Shown here: in pieces, positions 1 through 7,194 of the stretch
Layout: each line of letters begins with the position of its first letter
How positions within the stretch are numbered: the stretch's first letter is position 1
NCBI GenBank assembly: GCA_013815395.1
Contig: JACDGH010000115.1
Coordinates: forward strand, 1-7,948
Source: Parachlamydiaceae bacterium
GTDB lineage: Bacteria; Chlamydiota; Chlamydiia; Chlamydiales; Parachlamydiaceae
DNA: 7,948 nt
Reading direction: 5' to 3'
Notes under the pieces: model-generated
Databases searched by the model: none
The model's input: only the letters and a program-made list of their open reading frames with translations
Told to the model about the DNA's origin: nothing
Made by a program: the position numbers and the translations under genes

Positions 1-534
1 TCTCTTGATCATGCAGGATTGGTGTCTCTTTCTGGTCCCATACAATGTTCAAATGAGCAATTCACATTTTCTTGGAATATTAAAGACCCGCAGGGCCTTG
101 AAGTGGCAAAAGATCAATTTTTAAATTTATTAAATATTAGCCTTCTTATATCAAAGGGTGCCGCCAACCCTGATGATGCAAGGCTTCAAAAAATGGAAGA
201 AATCTGGAAAAATGAAATATTTTTAATAGATTTTTTAAAAAAAATAAAACCCAGCTTTGAAATTATGCGTGATATTATTAAACTTCCAGGAATACTTAAT
301 AATGAAGAGGTGAGGCACCTTATAAAAAAAGCAATTTTTAACGGAATAAAAGAAAAAAACGTATCACATAGAATAAGTGCTATGCAAATGCTATTTCAGA
401 TTTTTAATAAAGGCTATTTTTATGAAGAGCTTTCGGAAGTTGTAAAAATTGCAACCCATTGTCTTGAAAGCTCTGACAGCGATGAACGATCAATTGCCTC
501 ATATTTATTGAATTTTACAAAAAATATGATTTAA
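1..534 (+). CDS. 3' end of a helix-rich protein of unknown function (partial)
   Basis: The frame is open from the first base of the window to a TAA at 532-534, so the true start lies upstream. The TTG at position 19 is only an internal codon with no convincing ribosome binding site. About 177 residues are visible. The first ~35 look like a beta-rich segment (LSGPIQCSNEQFTFSWNI). The rest is a run of amphipathic helices rich in Lys, Glu, Leu and Ile. The last ~70 residues (around HRISAMQMLFQIFNKG and SDERSIASYLLNF) resemble helical-hairpin repeats of the HEAT/ARM kind, but this is an impression of periodicity, not a family match. There is no signal peptide or membrane segment in the visible part. 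The gene is convergent with the operon ending at 673. I do not recognise the family and assign no function. Confidence 0.7.
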   Translation, partial: SLDHAGLVSLSGPIQCSNEQFTFSWNIKDPQGLEVAKDQFLNLLNISLLISKGAANPDDARLQKMEEIWKNEIFLIDFLKKIKPSFEIMRDIIKLPGILNNEEVRHLIKKAIFNGIKEKNVSHRISAMQMLFQIFNKGYFYEELSEVVKIATHCLESSDSDERSIASYLLNFTKNMI

Positions 535-574
535 ATTAATAGTGAATCTGGCAGGGGGATTTGCAAGTCGCCCT

Positions 575-606
575 AATCGACCCCATATAATTATATTGGG
601 TCGATT
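575..606. terminator. Hairpin between convergent genes, candidate bidirectional terminator
   Basis: Two 16-base arms (575-590 and 591-606) are complementary with a single mismatch, giving a nearly perfect palindrome centred on ATATAATTATAT and flanked by AATCGACCC/GGGTCGATT. On the + strand the right arm runs into TTTTGA, a short T-run about 70 bases after the first gene's stop. On the - strand it lies about 70 bases beyond the stop of the lipoprotein gene, but the following T-run is poor. The location between two converging genes fits transcription termination for both. It could also be a protein-binding palindrome. No other gene is seen in the 535-672 gap. Confidence 0.5.
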
Positions 607-672
607 TTGATCGTCGAATGTCGGACACTTCTCAAAGCTAAAATCCGATTTTCGCATGCGTTTGGGTATTCA

Positions 673-2007
673 TCAATCTTCGATAAGAGGTTTGCCTTCA
701 TGATAAATGATCTTGCGCTGAAAGGAACCATCTGGAGCAAAGATGGTAGCCGTGCCATTACCTTCAAAGACATCGCTAATGGATACTCTTTCGCCTTTCA
801 GGAAATATTCCCCTTTGACAAGCTTATCTTGATTGTACTCTTCAATCATCATTAAGCTGCCATCATCGTACCAAACAGTGCTATGACCACACTTGCGATT
901 ATTATTCATTTCTTTTTGACTTTCGGGTTGACCATTTTCATACCAAGTTTTGACGGTGCCTTGAATTTTGCCATCGAACCAGTTCATCGATATTTTTGGA
1001 ACAAGATTTTTTTTAAGGCGCGGGGCGTCGTAGAAAATCACTTCCTCGCCGCGTTTAAAGCCGTTTTTTATATGGTAATATTTAGTCATCCGTTTATATT
1101 TATCAAAAACGGTCACTTTTCCATCGAGAATTCCATTGTGATATTCTTGTAACTCAGAAACGCAATTTTTAGAAAAAATGGCGCGCGTGCCATTACCATC
1201 TTCAATCTGCGCAACGCATTCCCCTGCCTGGTCGTAATAGAGACCGGATGCCAGAAAGCCTTCACAATAATTTTCTTCTGAGGCTATTTTATCTTTAGCC
1301 CAAAATCTAATCGTTGAGCCCTCTTTTTGGCCATTTTGATAATACATACTTTGTAAAAGAGATCCATCCTCTTGAAAAACCTCCATGAGACCATCGATGC
1401 GATTTTTATGGTAGGGGATATTCTTCCAGACGACGCCATTACTGTGATAATAAATGGAAACGCCTTCTAATTCACTAGAGGAGTAATAAATCATGGCTTG
1501 GAGCTTATTATTTTCATCCCAAACATTACAGCAGCCATCGAACAGCCATGTTCTTTCGGCTCCTTCAACAATATCGGCCTTCCCCCCGATAACAGTGGCA
1601 TCTATCTTTTGTACTCCATTAGAATGCCATTCTTTATAAGCCCCATAAGCACGGCTATTGATTACCTCAAGATATTGTCGGGGAAATCCATTCGGATAAT
1701 AGCTAGTAATATAAGAACGAATATCTCCCTGTTGATCGCGATTAAAAACCCTTAATACTTTTTGGTAGGACTGCGGAGATAAAAAATCGACATTGATATA
1801 TTGCTGCAGACGCTCCTGACTACTTATCGTTTCTGATAAGCCATTGCGGTCGATGATATTAATGCTTGAGAGCGTGGGTATATTCAGATATTCGGCATTA
1901 TGTCTATTTGAATGACAGCCAGTGGCTACAAAGCAAAGCAATGATGAAGCGAATGTCCATTTAATGAACCATCTAGAAAGCGAAATTTTTGATTGATAGT
2001 ATAACAT
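673..2007 (-). CDS. Probable lipoprotein with MORN-type (YwqK-like) repeats
   Basis: This 444-residue protein has an N-terminal export signal: basic residues (KISLSRWFIKW) precede a hydrophobic core (residues 18-29) ending in V-A-T-G-Cys31. That is an acceptable but not ideal lipobox (Ala at -3), so lipidation is probable, not certain. From about residue 100 to the end it is built of short beta-hairpin repeats of the aromatic-x-x-(N/D)-G type: YYPNG (103), WHSNG (127), YYHSNG (186), FQEDG (211), YYQNG (222), WYENG (355), WYDDG (379). This pattern is typical of the MORN_2 variant found in proteins automatically named 'YwqK antitoxin'; nothing here supports an actual antitoxin role. It starts 5 bases after the stop of the PilO-like gene and has no evident Shine-Dalgarno, which suggests translational coupling. 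It is the third gene of the operon. An envelope scaffold or an accessory part of the neighbouring secretion platform is inferred from context only. Confidence 0.8.
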   Translation of the reverse strand: MLYYQSKISLSRWFIKWTFASSLLCFVATGCHSNRHNAEYLNIPTLSSINIIDRNGLSETISSQERLQQYINVDFLSPQSYQKVLRVFNRDQQGDIRSYITSYYPNGFPRQYLEVINSRAYGAYKEWHSNGVQKIDATVIGGKADIVEGAERTWLFDGCCNVWDENNKLQAMIYYSSSELEGVSIYYHSNGVVWKNIPYHKNRIDGLMEVFQEDGSLLQSMYYQNGQKEGSTIRFWAKDKIASEENYCEGFLASGLYYDQAGECVAQIEDGNGTRAIFSKNCVSELQEYHNGILDGKVTVFDKYKRMTKYYHIKNGFKRGEEVIFYDAPRLKKNLVPKISMNWFDGKIQGTVKTWYENGQPESQKEMNNNRKCGHSTVWYDDGSLMMIEEYNQDKLVKGEYFLKGERVSISDVFEGNGTATIFAPDGSFQRKIIYHEGKPLIED

Positions 2008-2012
2008 GAATT

Positions 2013-2636
2013 TTATAGAAACTCGCGTTTAAGAAGTTTAAGATTTAAAAGATACACTTCATTTTTTTCGGAAACACTTTTTTTATCGATTTTGAAATCA
2101 AGTACGATTAGCTGGGGACGATTTGGTGCCGGCGTGCAATTGCCTATGGGGATCCCTTCAATTAAGCAAAGAATGTGGCGTAAATCATTCACGTTGATTT
2201 CAACAGGGTGCACTAAAGTTTCAGTTACCTCTTGAAAAGCTGGTGAAGATTGAACAACACCTTCAGTAAATGATAAGCGATTAGCCGGACCAAAGAGGGA
2301 TTCAAAACGCTTTTTAACATTTTCATCGTCATTAAAATTGGGATTAGACGTCAAATTCTTAAGGCTGTCGATTTCAGGTTCGAGTAACGTAATGGACTCA
2401 AGATTTTTATCGATATAAAAATGATCGGCGTCGCTATAGTGCTGTTTTACAGCCATATTGATCGATTGTTTGTTTTCGCGACTGAAGGCTTGGGATTGAA
2501 CTTGCAAAATATTATTTTCCAGGTTTGAGACCGAATCAAGCTGTGAAGAAAACGTCAGCCAACCAAAAAAAATCGGCACTAGACCAGCCAATAGAAGATA
2601 AAGCAATAACCTTTTTTGAGGAATGGAACTGAACAT
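2013..2636 (-). CDS. Single-pass membrane protein, PilO/GspM-like
   Basis: The protein has ~207 residues. It has a short basic cytoplasmic N-terminus (IPQKR), one membrane segment at about residues 10-29 (LLLYLLLAGLVPIFFGWLTF), a polar helical stretch likely to form a coiled coil (about 30-65), and a C-terminal periplasmic domain ending in alternating beta-type sequence (QLIVLDFKIDKKS, VYLLNLKLLKREF). This topology and size match PilO/GspM inner-membrane platform proteins, which pair with PilN/GspL; sequence similarity alone is weak, so the call rests on topology plus its position directly after the PilM/PilN-like gene. I chose the ATG at 2636 because it has AAGGA 8 bases upstream; an in-frame TTG one codon earlier is less likely. 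It has two cysteines close together (CLIEGIPIGNC), possibly a disulfide. Confidence 0.6.
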   Translation of the reverse strand: MFSSIPQKRLLLYLLLAGLVPIFFGWLTFSSQLDSVSNLENNILQVQSQAFSRENKQSINMAVKQHYSDADHFYIDKNLESITLLEPEIDSLKNLTSNPNFNDDENVKKRFESLFGPANRLSFTEGVVQSSPAFQEVTETLVHPVEINVNDLRHILCLIEGIPIGNCTPAPNRPQLIVLDFKIDKKSVSEKNEVYLLNLKLLKREFL

Positions 2637-2644
2637 CAAATAGA

Positions 2645-2649
2645 TCCTT
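2645..2649 (-). promoter_or_regulatory. Ribosome binding site of the PilO-like gene
   Basis: AAGGA on the - strand, separated by 8 bases from the ATG at 2636-2634. It decides between that ATG and the TTG immediately before it (spacing 5). It lies inside the short gap after the upstream stop codon, as expected for an operon. Confidence 0.6.
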
Positions 2650-2657
2650 ACATTTAT

Positions 2658-4370
2658 TTAAGAATTTGGATACACGGTTTTATCTTTTAAATAAAATGAA
2701 GTGCGGTATTTATCGCGATTGGAACTCCACTTAATTTCACCTTTGGCATCAACGATCTCATTTGGAGCCACTAAAGCATCATGGAATTCACGGGCCATTT
2801 TAGGAGTGGGACTTGAAAATTCGAGTTCAACTTTTACTTGATATTTTTCTTGTTTTTTAGCCAATTCCGGACGTTTTAAAATCGTGTAATTAAAGTTTTC
2901 AATTTGCAAAGCTGGCGGTGCCCCTCCACCTGTTGGCACAGGTCCTACAGCATTAGGATGTGAAGCTAGCCATGCTAAAACATCGCTCACGGATGGAACG
3001 TTTGGCTGCAATGGATAAAATTGCGGCATCGATTGCAGTTCTTTTTCTAAGAAGTTTAAGCGACCTTTAATGTCTTCCTGAGAGAGAGAACTAAGAGCTG
3101 GCACTTCGCTTGAAGATGCATCGGGAATTAAAAGTACTTTAGCAGCAAATTCCTTTTCAAAAGCTGTATAGGGCTTGTTCATGACATTTAAAAGCTCGAG
3201 ATAATGTCGTTTAAGATCGTTTTCCTTGTAGCTTAAATAAGCTTTTCCAAACAATACTAAGGACACCGCAATTCCAAAACAGAGGAGCAAATAGAGAGCA
3301 ATAGGTTGCTTTAAGCGCTTCCAAGGTGTGGGGTAATTATATTCATGCTGACGGAAGTTAATTTGTTCTTGTGAATTTGGCAAAACGCTTAAGGCTGCCC
3401 CTATAGGGATGGCATATTGCTGTAATTGCTTAATGTCGGCGGCAAAGTTTGGTTGCGGTTGCGGTGTTAAGAGAGTCTTATTCAAAGGACTACATAAGAG
3501 ATCCGCAAGGTCATTTAAACAGGAACCTTCCCCCGTCAATAAAAGCTGATTGATTTCCTGCCCCTTGGCTTGTTTTGCTAGAGAATACGTCGTTCGAGTG
3601 ATATCAAGGCGCAATAATTCTATGCTTTCTTTTAAGGTAGATGGTATTTCTGTTTTAAGCGTCATTTCAGGGAGCATTTGTTTGGCTGTATCGAAGTCGA
3701 TATTTTTATCCAGCGCCAGGGCTTGGATCAGTGAATTAACACCTTTACTGATACTTTGAGCTGCCAATAACTTGCCCTTATCAACTAAAATGCAGCACGA
3801 ATTGACTAAGCCGATATGTAATACGTAAAGCATACCTTCTTGCGAAGAAAAATTTTTTGCAAATGTCGCTAATGAAGCTGGCGTGGCAGTGATATCTTCG
3901 GGCTCAACATCTAAAGAATTCCAGAATTTAATGTGATTAGTCAGGTGATCTTTGCGTGCAGCAATAATAGTTAATTTATGACCCTCTTTATCTTTGGAAA
4001 TAATGATTTTATCTACAAGCGCATTTTCAACTGGATAAGGTAATAAAGGTTCTGATTGAAAGGCAAGGACTGCATTGATGTCTTTTTCTTTTTTTATTTT
4101 TAGATCGAGAGGGCGCACTAAAACTTCCTGCGTGGGTAGGATGGTGACAACTAGGTTTTTGTGCGCAAGGCTGACTAATTGCTCTTTTTGATTTGTTGTG
4201 TAAAGCGGCTTGACATTCTCAGAATCTAGTGAATTAGAAGTTTCAACAGGGAATTCGAACAAACAATCTAATTTAGGCTTTCCGCGGGCATAAGAAAGTG
4301 CAGCACCTTTGGCCAGCGTGCCATCAATATCGAGTCCGAGAGAATGTGAGGCCTGTGGTTTATCGAACAT
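2658..4370 (-). CDS. PilM-PilN-like (GspL-like) secretion/pilus platform protein
   Basis: The 570-residue protein combines two parts usually split between PilM and PilN, or fused in GspL. Residues 1-330 look like an actin-like PilM fold: a phosphate-1-type loop (LGLDIDGTLAKGAAL, 11-25), an internal stretch with TPASLATF (163-170) and VLHIG (183-187) resembling the second actin-like subdomain, and an adenosine-type motif LLLTGEGSCLNDL (276-288). An INFRQ element (337-341) follows, near the point where PilN/GspL proteins enter the membrane. One membrane segment lies at about 356-375. The periplasmic part (380-570) has a coiled stretch, a Pro/Gly-rich loop (475-486) and a beta-rich end like the ferredoxin-like domain of PilN/GspL. 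In known systems this protein links the secretion ATPase to the inner-membrane platform. It is the first gene of the operon. No ATPase, secretin or pseudopilin gene is present in the window, so I cannot say whether the system is type II secretion or type IV pilus. Confidence 0.72.
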   Translation of the reverse strand: MFDKPQASHSLGLDIDGTLAKGAALSYARGKPKLDCLFEFPVETSNSLDSENVKPLYTTNQKEQLVSLAHKNLVVTILPTQEVLVRPLDLKIKKEKDINAVLAFQSEPLLPYPVENALVDKIIISKDKEGHKLTIIAARKDHLTNHIKFWNSLDVEPEDITATPASLATFAKNFSSQEGMLYVLHIGLVNSCCILVDKGKLLAAQSISKGVNSLIQALALDKNIDFDTAKQMLPEMTLKTEIPSTLKESIELLRLDITRTTYSLAKQAKGQEINQLLLTGEGSCLNDLADLLCSPLNKTLLTPQPQPNFAADIKQLQQYAIPIGAALSVLPNSQEQINFRQHEYNYPTPWKRLKQPIALYLLLCFGIAVSLVLFGKAYLSYKENDLKRHYLELLNVMNKPYTAFEKEFAAKVLLIPDASSSEVPALSSLSQEDIKGRLNFLEKELQSMPQFYPLQPNVPSVSDVLAWLASHPNAVGPVPTGGGAPPALQIENFNYTILKRPELAKKQEKYQVKVELEFSSPTPKMAREFHDALVAPNEIVDAKGEIKWSSNRDKYRTSFYLKDKTVYPNS

Positions 4371-4376
4371 AGAAAA

Positions 4377-4381
4377 CCTTA
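4377..4381 (-). promoter_or_regulatory. Ribosome binding site of the PilM/PilN-like gene
   Basis: TAAGG on the - strand, 6 bases before the ATG at 4370. It supports this start. The ~75 bases further upstream are AT-rich and contain TATGAT and TAATAC as possible -10 boxes, but no convincing -35 element at proper spacing, so I do not call a promoter. Confidence 0.5.
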
Positions 4382-4430
4382 ATTAAAAATAGGTATTATT
4401 GATGTTTATCATAATTGTATGAAGACTTAG

Positions 4431-4489
4431 AAGAAAGATAAAAGATAAGAGAAGGAGGTTAGATTAGATTAAACCTACCCCCCTTCTCT
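4431..4489 (-). terminator. Intrinsic terminator after the S53 peptidase gene
   Basis: Read on the - strand, AGAGAAGG followed by a G-run and GGTT (4489-4472) can pair with AACCTCCTTCTCT (4460-4448) around an 11-base loop, with a small bulge in the G-rich arm. A T-rich stretch (TATCTTTTATCTTTCTT, 4447-4431) follows directly. It begins about 15 bases after the peptidase stop codon, the expected place for a rho-independent terminator. It would separate the peptidase from the platform operon downstream on the same strand. Confidence 0.72.
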
Positions 4490-4504
4490 ATTTTATCCGT
4501 ATTA

Positions 4505-6598
4505 CTATCTGATAGCTGTTTGATTAGAAACCGTACTAGAAACCGATCCACCGCCTGACACTGTGGCTGTGGTGGTTAATAGCGATAGCGCATTAGTAGC
4601 TACATCTACATATAAAATTATCGTTGGATACGCAAAACCAGCTTTTATAGGGAAATTTTGAGTGCAAGTTAAGGTTGATCCATTAACAGTCCATCCTAAA
4701 CCCCTAAGAAATCTATATCTTAAACCCTGAGGAAGATTTATTCTAACCGTTATTGGACCTGCTGTAGGAGCTTTTCCGTCATTGTTAATATCTATGAAAT
4801 AAGTTCCAATCGATCCTTTAAAAAATTGATTTTGAGCGTGATTCATCACAATATTTATATGTGGTAAATTTTGAGCTGGTGGTGGTGTAGGTAGTGAATT
4901 GGTTAATGTTGCCAATAGATTGGCCCCGTTAAAAGATCCCCATCCTGTAGCATTATCATAACCCGTGCCGGCATGATAAAATAAGTTATCCCCTGTATTA
5001 ATATCATGAAAATTTAAGGCATGGTTCGGTCCTGTGCCAATAGTATATAATGCAGGATTTGCAAAGCCTAAGGGTTGTTTGTTGTTCGCAACCAATGTTT
5101 GATTAACTCTAGCAGTAAAGCCTGCCCAGAGGGGTGCGGCACAACTTGTTCCCCCGTATACACCCCATTGTCCATTGTGAAATATCGCATAGCCTGTGGC
5201 ACCATCTGAGTTAAGTGAAACATCCGGAACGTTGCGATTGGTTTTAGAATAGGTGGTAGAAACATTTTGTTGCCAAACAGGAATTGGCCAAACTTTACTA
5301 ACACCACCTCCACCAGCTGCACCTAAGCCACCATTCCAAACAGACTCAGTAATATAGGCACCACTTTGTGAGTCAACTGTAAGTTTAGTTCCACCTACTC
5401 CCACCACATAAGGTTGAGAAGCAGGGTCATCCACGGCTATAGATTGAGAGCCGTTGACACGATAGTCATCAAAAGCACCATCATCGCCAGAAGCAGCATA
5501 CATTGTTTGACCATGGGCAGCCATTTGTTGGAAAATAGCATTTTCAGCTTGGAGTTGAGTTGTGTTTGCTTTAAAATCTTCACCTAGGCCCCAAGAAGTA
5601 CTTACTTGTTTAGCTATATTGTCCGTAGCAATCCGATTATATGTGTCTAAAACCCCTTGACTCGAGTTAGGACCTTTATAAACATAAATTTGGGCTTGCG
5701 GAGCTAAGGCATGTACTAATTCAATATCAAGAGTTACTTCCGCATCGATACCCGCTGCTGGTCCACCATCAACAATAATGTCTGTTAAAACTGCTTGAGG
5801 CAGCCCAAATTGCTGCGAGTAGGTATTAATATCGCTCAATTGATAGCCAGATAGTTGTCCGGTTCCATTAGCAGATACACCTGAAAGATTATATGCAGTG
5901 GTGATGTCACGAGGAGATAAGCCGCCGTTAGGACCTGAAGGAGCTAGTAAAGAGGGAGTTGTCACCTTTTCGGATTCGGTAGATTTGGTGGTCACTTCTT
6001 TAAGATAATGGTGTGGACGCCACACAGCATGGTTATCTAATCCCACGATGCCGCTAATTATTGTAGCAATGGAATTTGGCACTGCTGGATCGTTAGTGGG
6101 AGCGTAAAATGTACGTCCGTGCAGTGATTGATACTGATCAATCTGGACGTTAAAAGCCTTTTCAAGTAAGGTTGATGGAGCGGAGACATTTAGTAAAGTG
6201 CGATTAGAATGCGTTCCTACAATTTCTAAATTTAAACTTTTTGCATATGCGATTACTTTATCATAATCAGCTTGGGTTGGCGCAAACTGTTCGTTAAATT
6301 CTTCAGGTGTTAAATATTTTCCATAATATTCTTGATCAGCTGGATCGTAGAGGCGTTGTAATAACGTCTCTAATGCATTTTGATTGCGCAAAGGTAAAAC
6401 AAAAGTCACAGGAATTTCGGTGGAAGTTTCTAATCTTCCAAGAAGAGCTGCATCTGCTGTCGCTTTATGAGGAACGTGGTCAGATAATCTCACATAAGAC
6501 ATGACTGTAGTTTCTGACGAGTTAGCACTGATGTGCATATGGATTGAAAGGACTAACAATATAAAAAGTCTGTAAAAGACTTTAGAATAATCTTTCAT
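4505..6598 (-). CDS. Secreted S53 (sedolisin/kumamolisin-type) serine-carboxyl peptidase with DUF11-like tail
   Basis: This 697-residue preproprotein is complete. A Sec signal peptide occupies about residues 1-25 (KVFYRLFILLVLSIHMHISA). A pro-kumamolisin activation domain spans about 35-195; it includes YYGKYLTPEEFNEQFAPT (91-108), the hallmark of this prodomain, and FNVQIDQY (149-156). The catalytic domain (about 228-565) carries the S53 triad: Glu287 and Asp291 in DAEVTLD, and Ser485 in YGGTSCAAP. The oxyanion Asp372 sits in ASGDDG. The calcium site is visible as HDINTG (531-536) and GYDNATGWG (546-554). A proline linker (570-574) leads to an all-beta C-terminal domain (578-697) whose end, ATVSGGGSVSS, resembles DUF11 repeats. 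The family cleaves proteins at acidic pH after autocatalytic removal of the prodomain. All key residues are present, so it should be active, outside the cytoplasm. It has its own leader and terminator and appears monocistronic. Confidence 0.95.
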   Translation of the reverse strand: MKDYSKVFYRLFILLVLSIHMHISANSSETTVMSYVRLSDHVPHKATADAALLGRLETSTEIPVTFVLPLRNQNALETLLQRLYDPADQEYYGKYLTPEEFNEQFAPTQADYDKVIAYAKSLNLEIVGTHSNRTLLNVSAPSTLLEKAFNVQIDQYQSLHGRTFYAPTNDPAVPNSIATIISGIVGLDNHAVWRPHHYLKEVTTKSTESEKVTTPSLLAPSGPNGGLSPRDITTAYNLSGVSANGTGQLSGYQLSDINTYSQQFGLPQAVLTDIIVDGGPAAGIDAEVTLDIELVHALAPQAQIYVYKGPNSSQGVLDTYNRIATDNIAKQVSTSWGLGEDFKANTTQLQAENAIFQQMAAHGQTMYAASGDDGAFDDYRVNGSQSIAVDDPASQPYVVGVGGTKLTVDSQSGAYITESVWNGGLGAAGGGGVSKVWPIPVWQQNVSTTYSKTNRNVPDVSLNSDGATGYAIFHNGQWGVYGGTSCAAPLWAGFTARVNQTLVANNKQPLGFANPALYTIGTGPNHALNFHDINTGDNLFYHAGTGYDNATGWGSFNGANLLATLTNSLPTPPPAQNLPHINIVMNHAQNQFFKGSIGTYFIDINNDGKAPTAGPITVRINLPQGLRYRFLRGLGWTVNGSTLTCTQNFPIKAGFAYPTIILYVDVATNALSLLTTTATVSGGGSVSSTVSNQTAIR

Positions 6599-6607
6599 AA
6601 TGATTTT

Positions 6608-6613
6608 TCCTGT
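6608..6613 (-). promoter_or_regulatory. Ribosome binding site of the S53 peptidase gene
   Basis: ACAGGA on the - strand, 9 bases before the ATG at 6598. It supports this start, which also gives a well-formed signal peptide. Confidence 0.6.
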
Positions 6614-6659
6614 TTTGATTTAAAGATTGTAGAGGGACTTAAGGCAATCACAACCGTAA

Positions 6660-6665
6660 ATTATA
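6660..6665 (-). promoter_or_regulatory. Possible -10 box for the S53 peptidase gene
   Basis: A perfect TATAAT on the - strand, about 60 bases upstream of the start codon. No good -35 hexamer lies 16-18 bases further upstream; that position is an A-rich run, and a TTGCAA is too close. In such AT-rich DNA a chance match is quite possible. Confidence 0.3.
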
Positions 6666-6761
6666 AATTGATATTTTGCAATTTTTTTTTAAAAGATACT
6701 TTTTAGAAATGGATTGGATTTCCCTGGAAAGTATGTGGGTGCGTATGAGCGATAGAACGAC

Positions 6762-6785
6762 ATAACGATATAACGATATAACGAT
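6762..6785. repeat. Three tandem copies of ATAACGAT
   Basis: Three exact 8-base units ATAACGAT stand head to tail. A decayed partial copy (GATAGAACGAC) precedes them. They lie in the noncoding stretch between the peptidase leader and the degenerate region. They may be a slippage-generated microsatellite or a small binding-site cluster; nothing in the sequence decides. Confidence 0.85.
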
Positions 6786-6837
6786 AATAGTAATTAAAAA
6801 ATAAAAAATTAAATAATACATTAAACGAGATGGTAAA

Positions 6838-7194
6838 ATGGGGGTAAGGAAATCGTTATATTATTCCTACCATTCTTATAGTTTAATCGTTCTTATCCTC
6901 TGCGATAGAGTAGCACATGCCAAAAGATTATCCGAAATGCTCTCTAAAGGAAACTGGATCACGTTCTAGTCCATGGTCAACTTAAGCAAGATGATAGGGC
7001 TGCAGCAATTGAAAGAATAAAAACCGCTAGTATAACAATAGGAACAACAAGATTATTAGGCGAAGGCGAAGGACTTGACGTAGCTTATTGGTCTATCTTG
7101 ATTCTAGTCTCTCCAATATCCTCAGAAACGAAGCTATTGCAGGCCATTGGAGAATATACTCATTTAAAAATGGCTTCGGTCGTTGGGTTTTTGT
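6838..7194 (+). pseudogene. Remnant of a superfamily II (DEAD/DEAH-type) helicase, C-terminal domain only
   Basis: Joining frames gives a recognisable second RecA-like helicase domain. Frame 1 (ATG at 6838) reads LCDRVAHAKRLSEMLSKG and hits TAG at 6967. Frame 3 from 6969 continues VHGQLKQDDRAAAIERI, then TTRLLGEGEGLDVAYWSILI (motif V type) and LLQAIG at about 7130-7150 (motif VI type), and finally stops at 7198. The motif VI arginine appears if one base is restored near 7149: the +2 frame then gives G-R-I. Thus at least two frameshifts are present. A 6-base duplication (GGCGAA at 7059-7064 and 7065-7070) also adds two residues inside motif V. The ATP-binding Walker A/B half is missing altogether: 6599-6837 holds no trace of it. 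The 'DRVAHA...' and '(L)GEG(L/F)D' signatures resemble restriction-type or TOTE/phage-type helicases, but I cannot fix the subfamily. It cannot encode a working helicase. Confidence 0.68.

Noticed and set aside
653..660. CGCATGCG palindrome just downstream of the lipoprotein gene
   Set aside because: Eight bases only, without a loop or T-run; expected by chance and not a credible terminator or operator.
883..1152. Open frames on the + strand at 607-855, 883-1152 and 1498-1755
   Set aside because: They lie antisense to the MORN lipoprotein gene, which has a signal peptide and clear repeats; their products show no family features.
673..2007. Reading the YwqK-like repeats as evidence of a toxin-antitoxin pair
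   Set aside because: The 'antitoxin' label attached to this repeat type is weakly founded, no toxin-like small gene is adjacent, and the protein has an export signal.
5068..5322. 84-residue open frame on the - strand within the peptidase gene
   Set aside because: It is an alternate frame of the S53 catalytic domain, which carries Ser485 in the main frame here.
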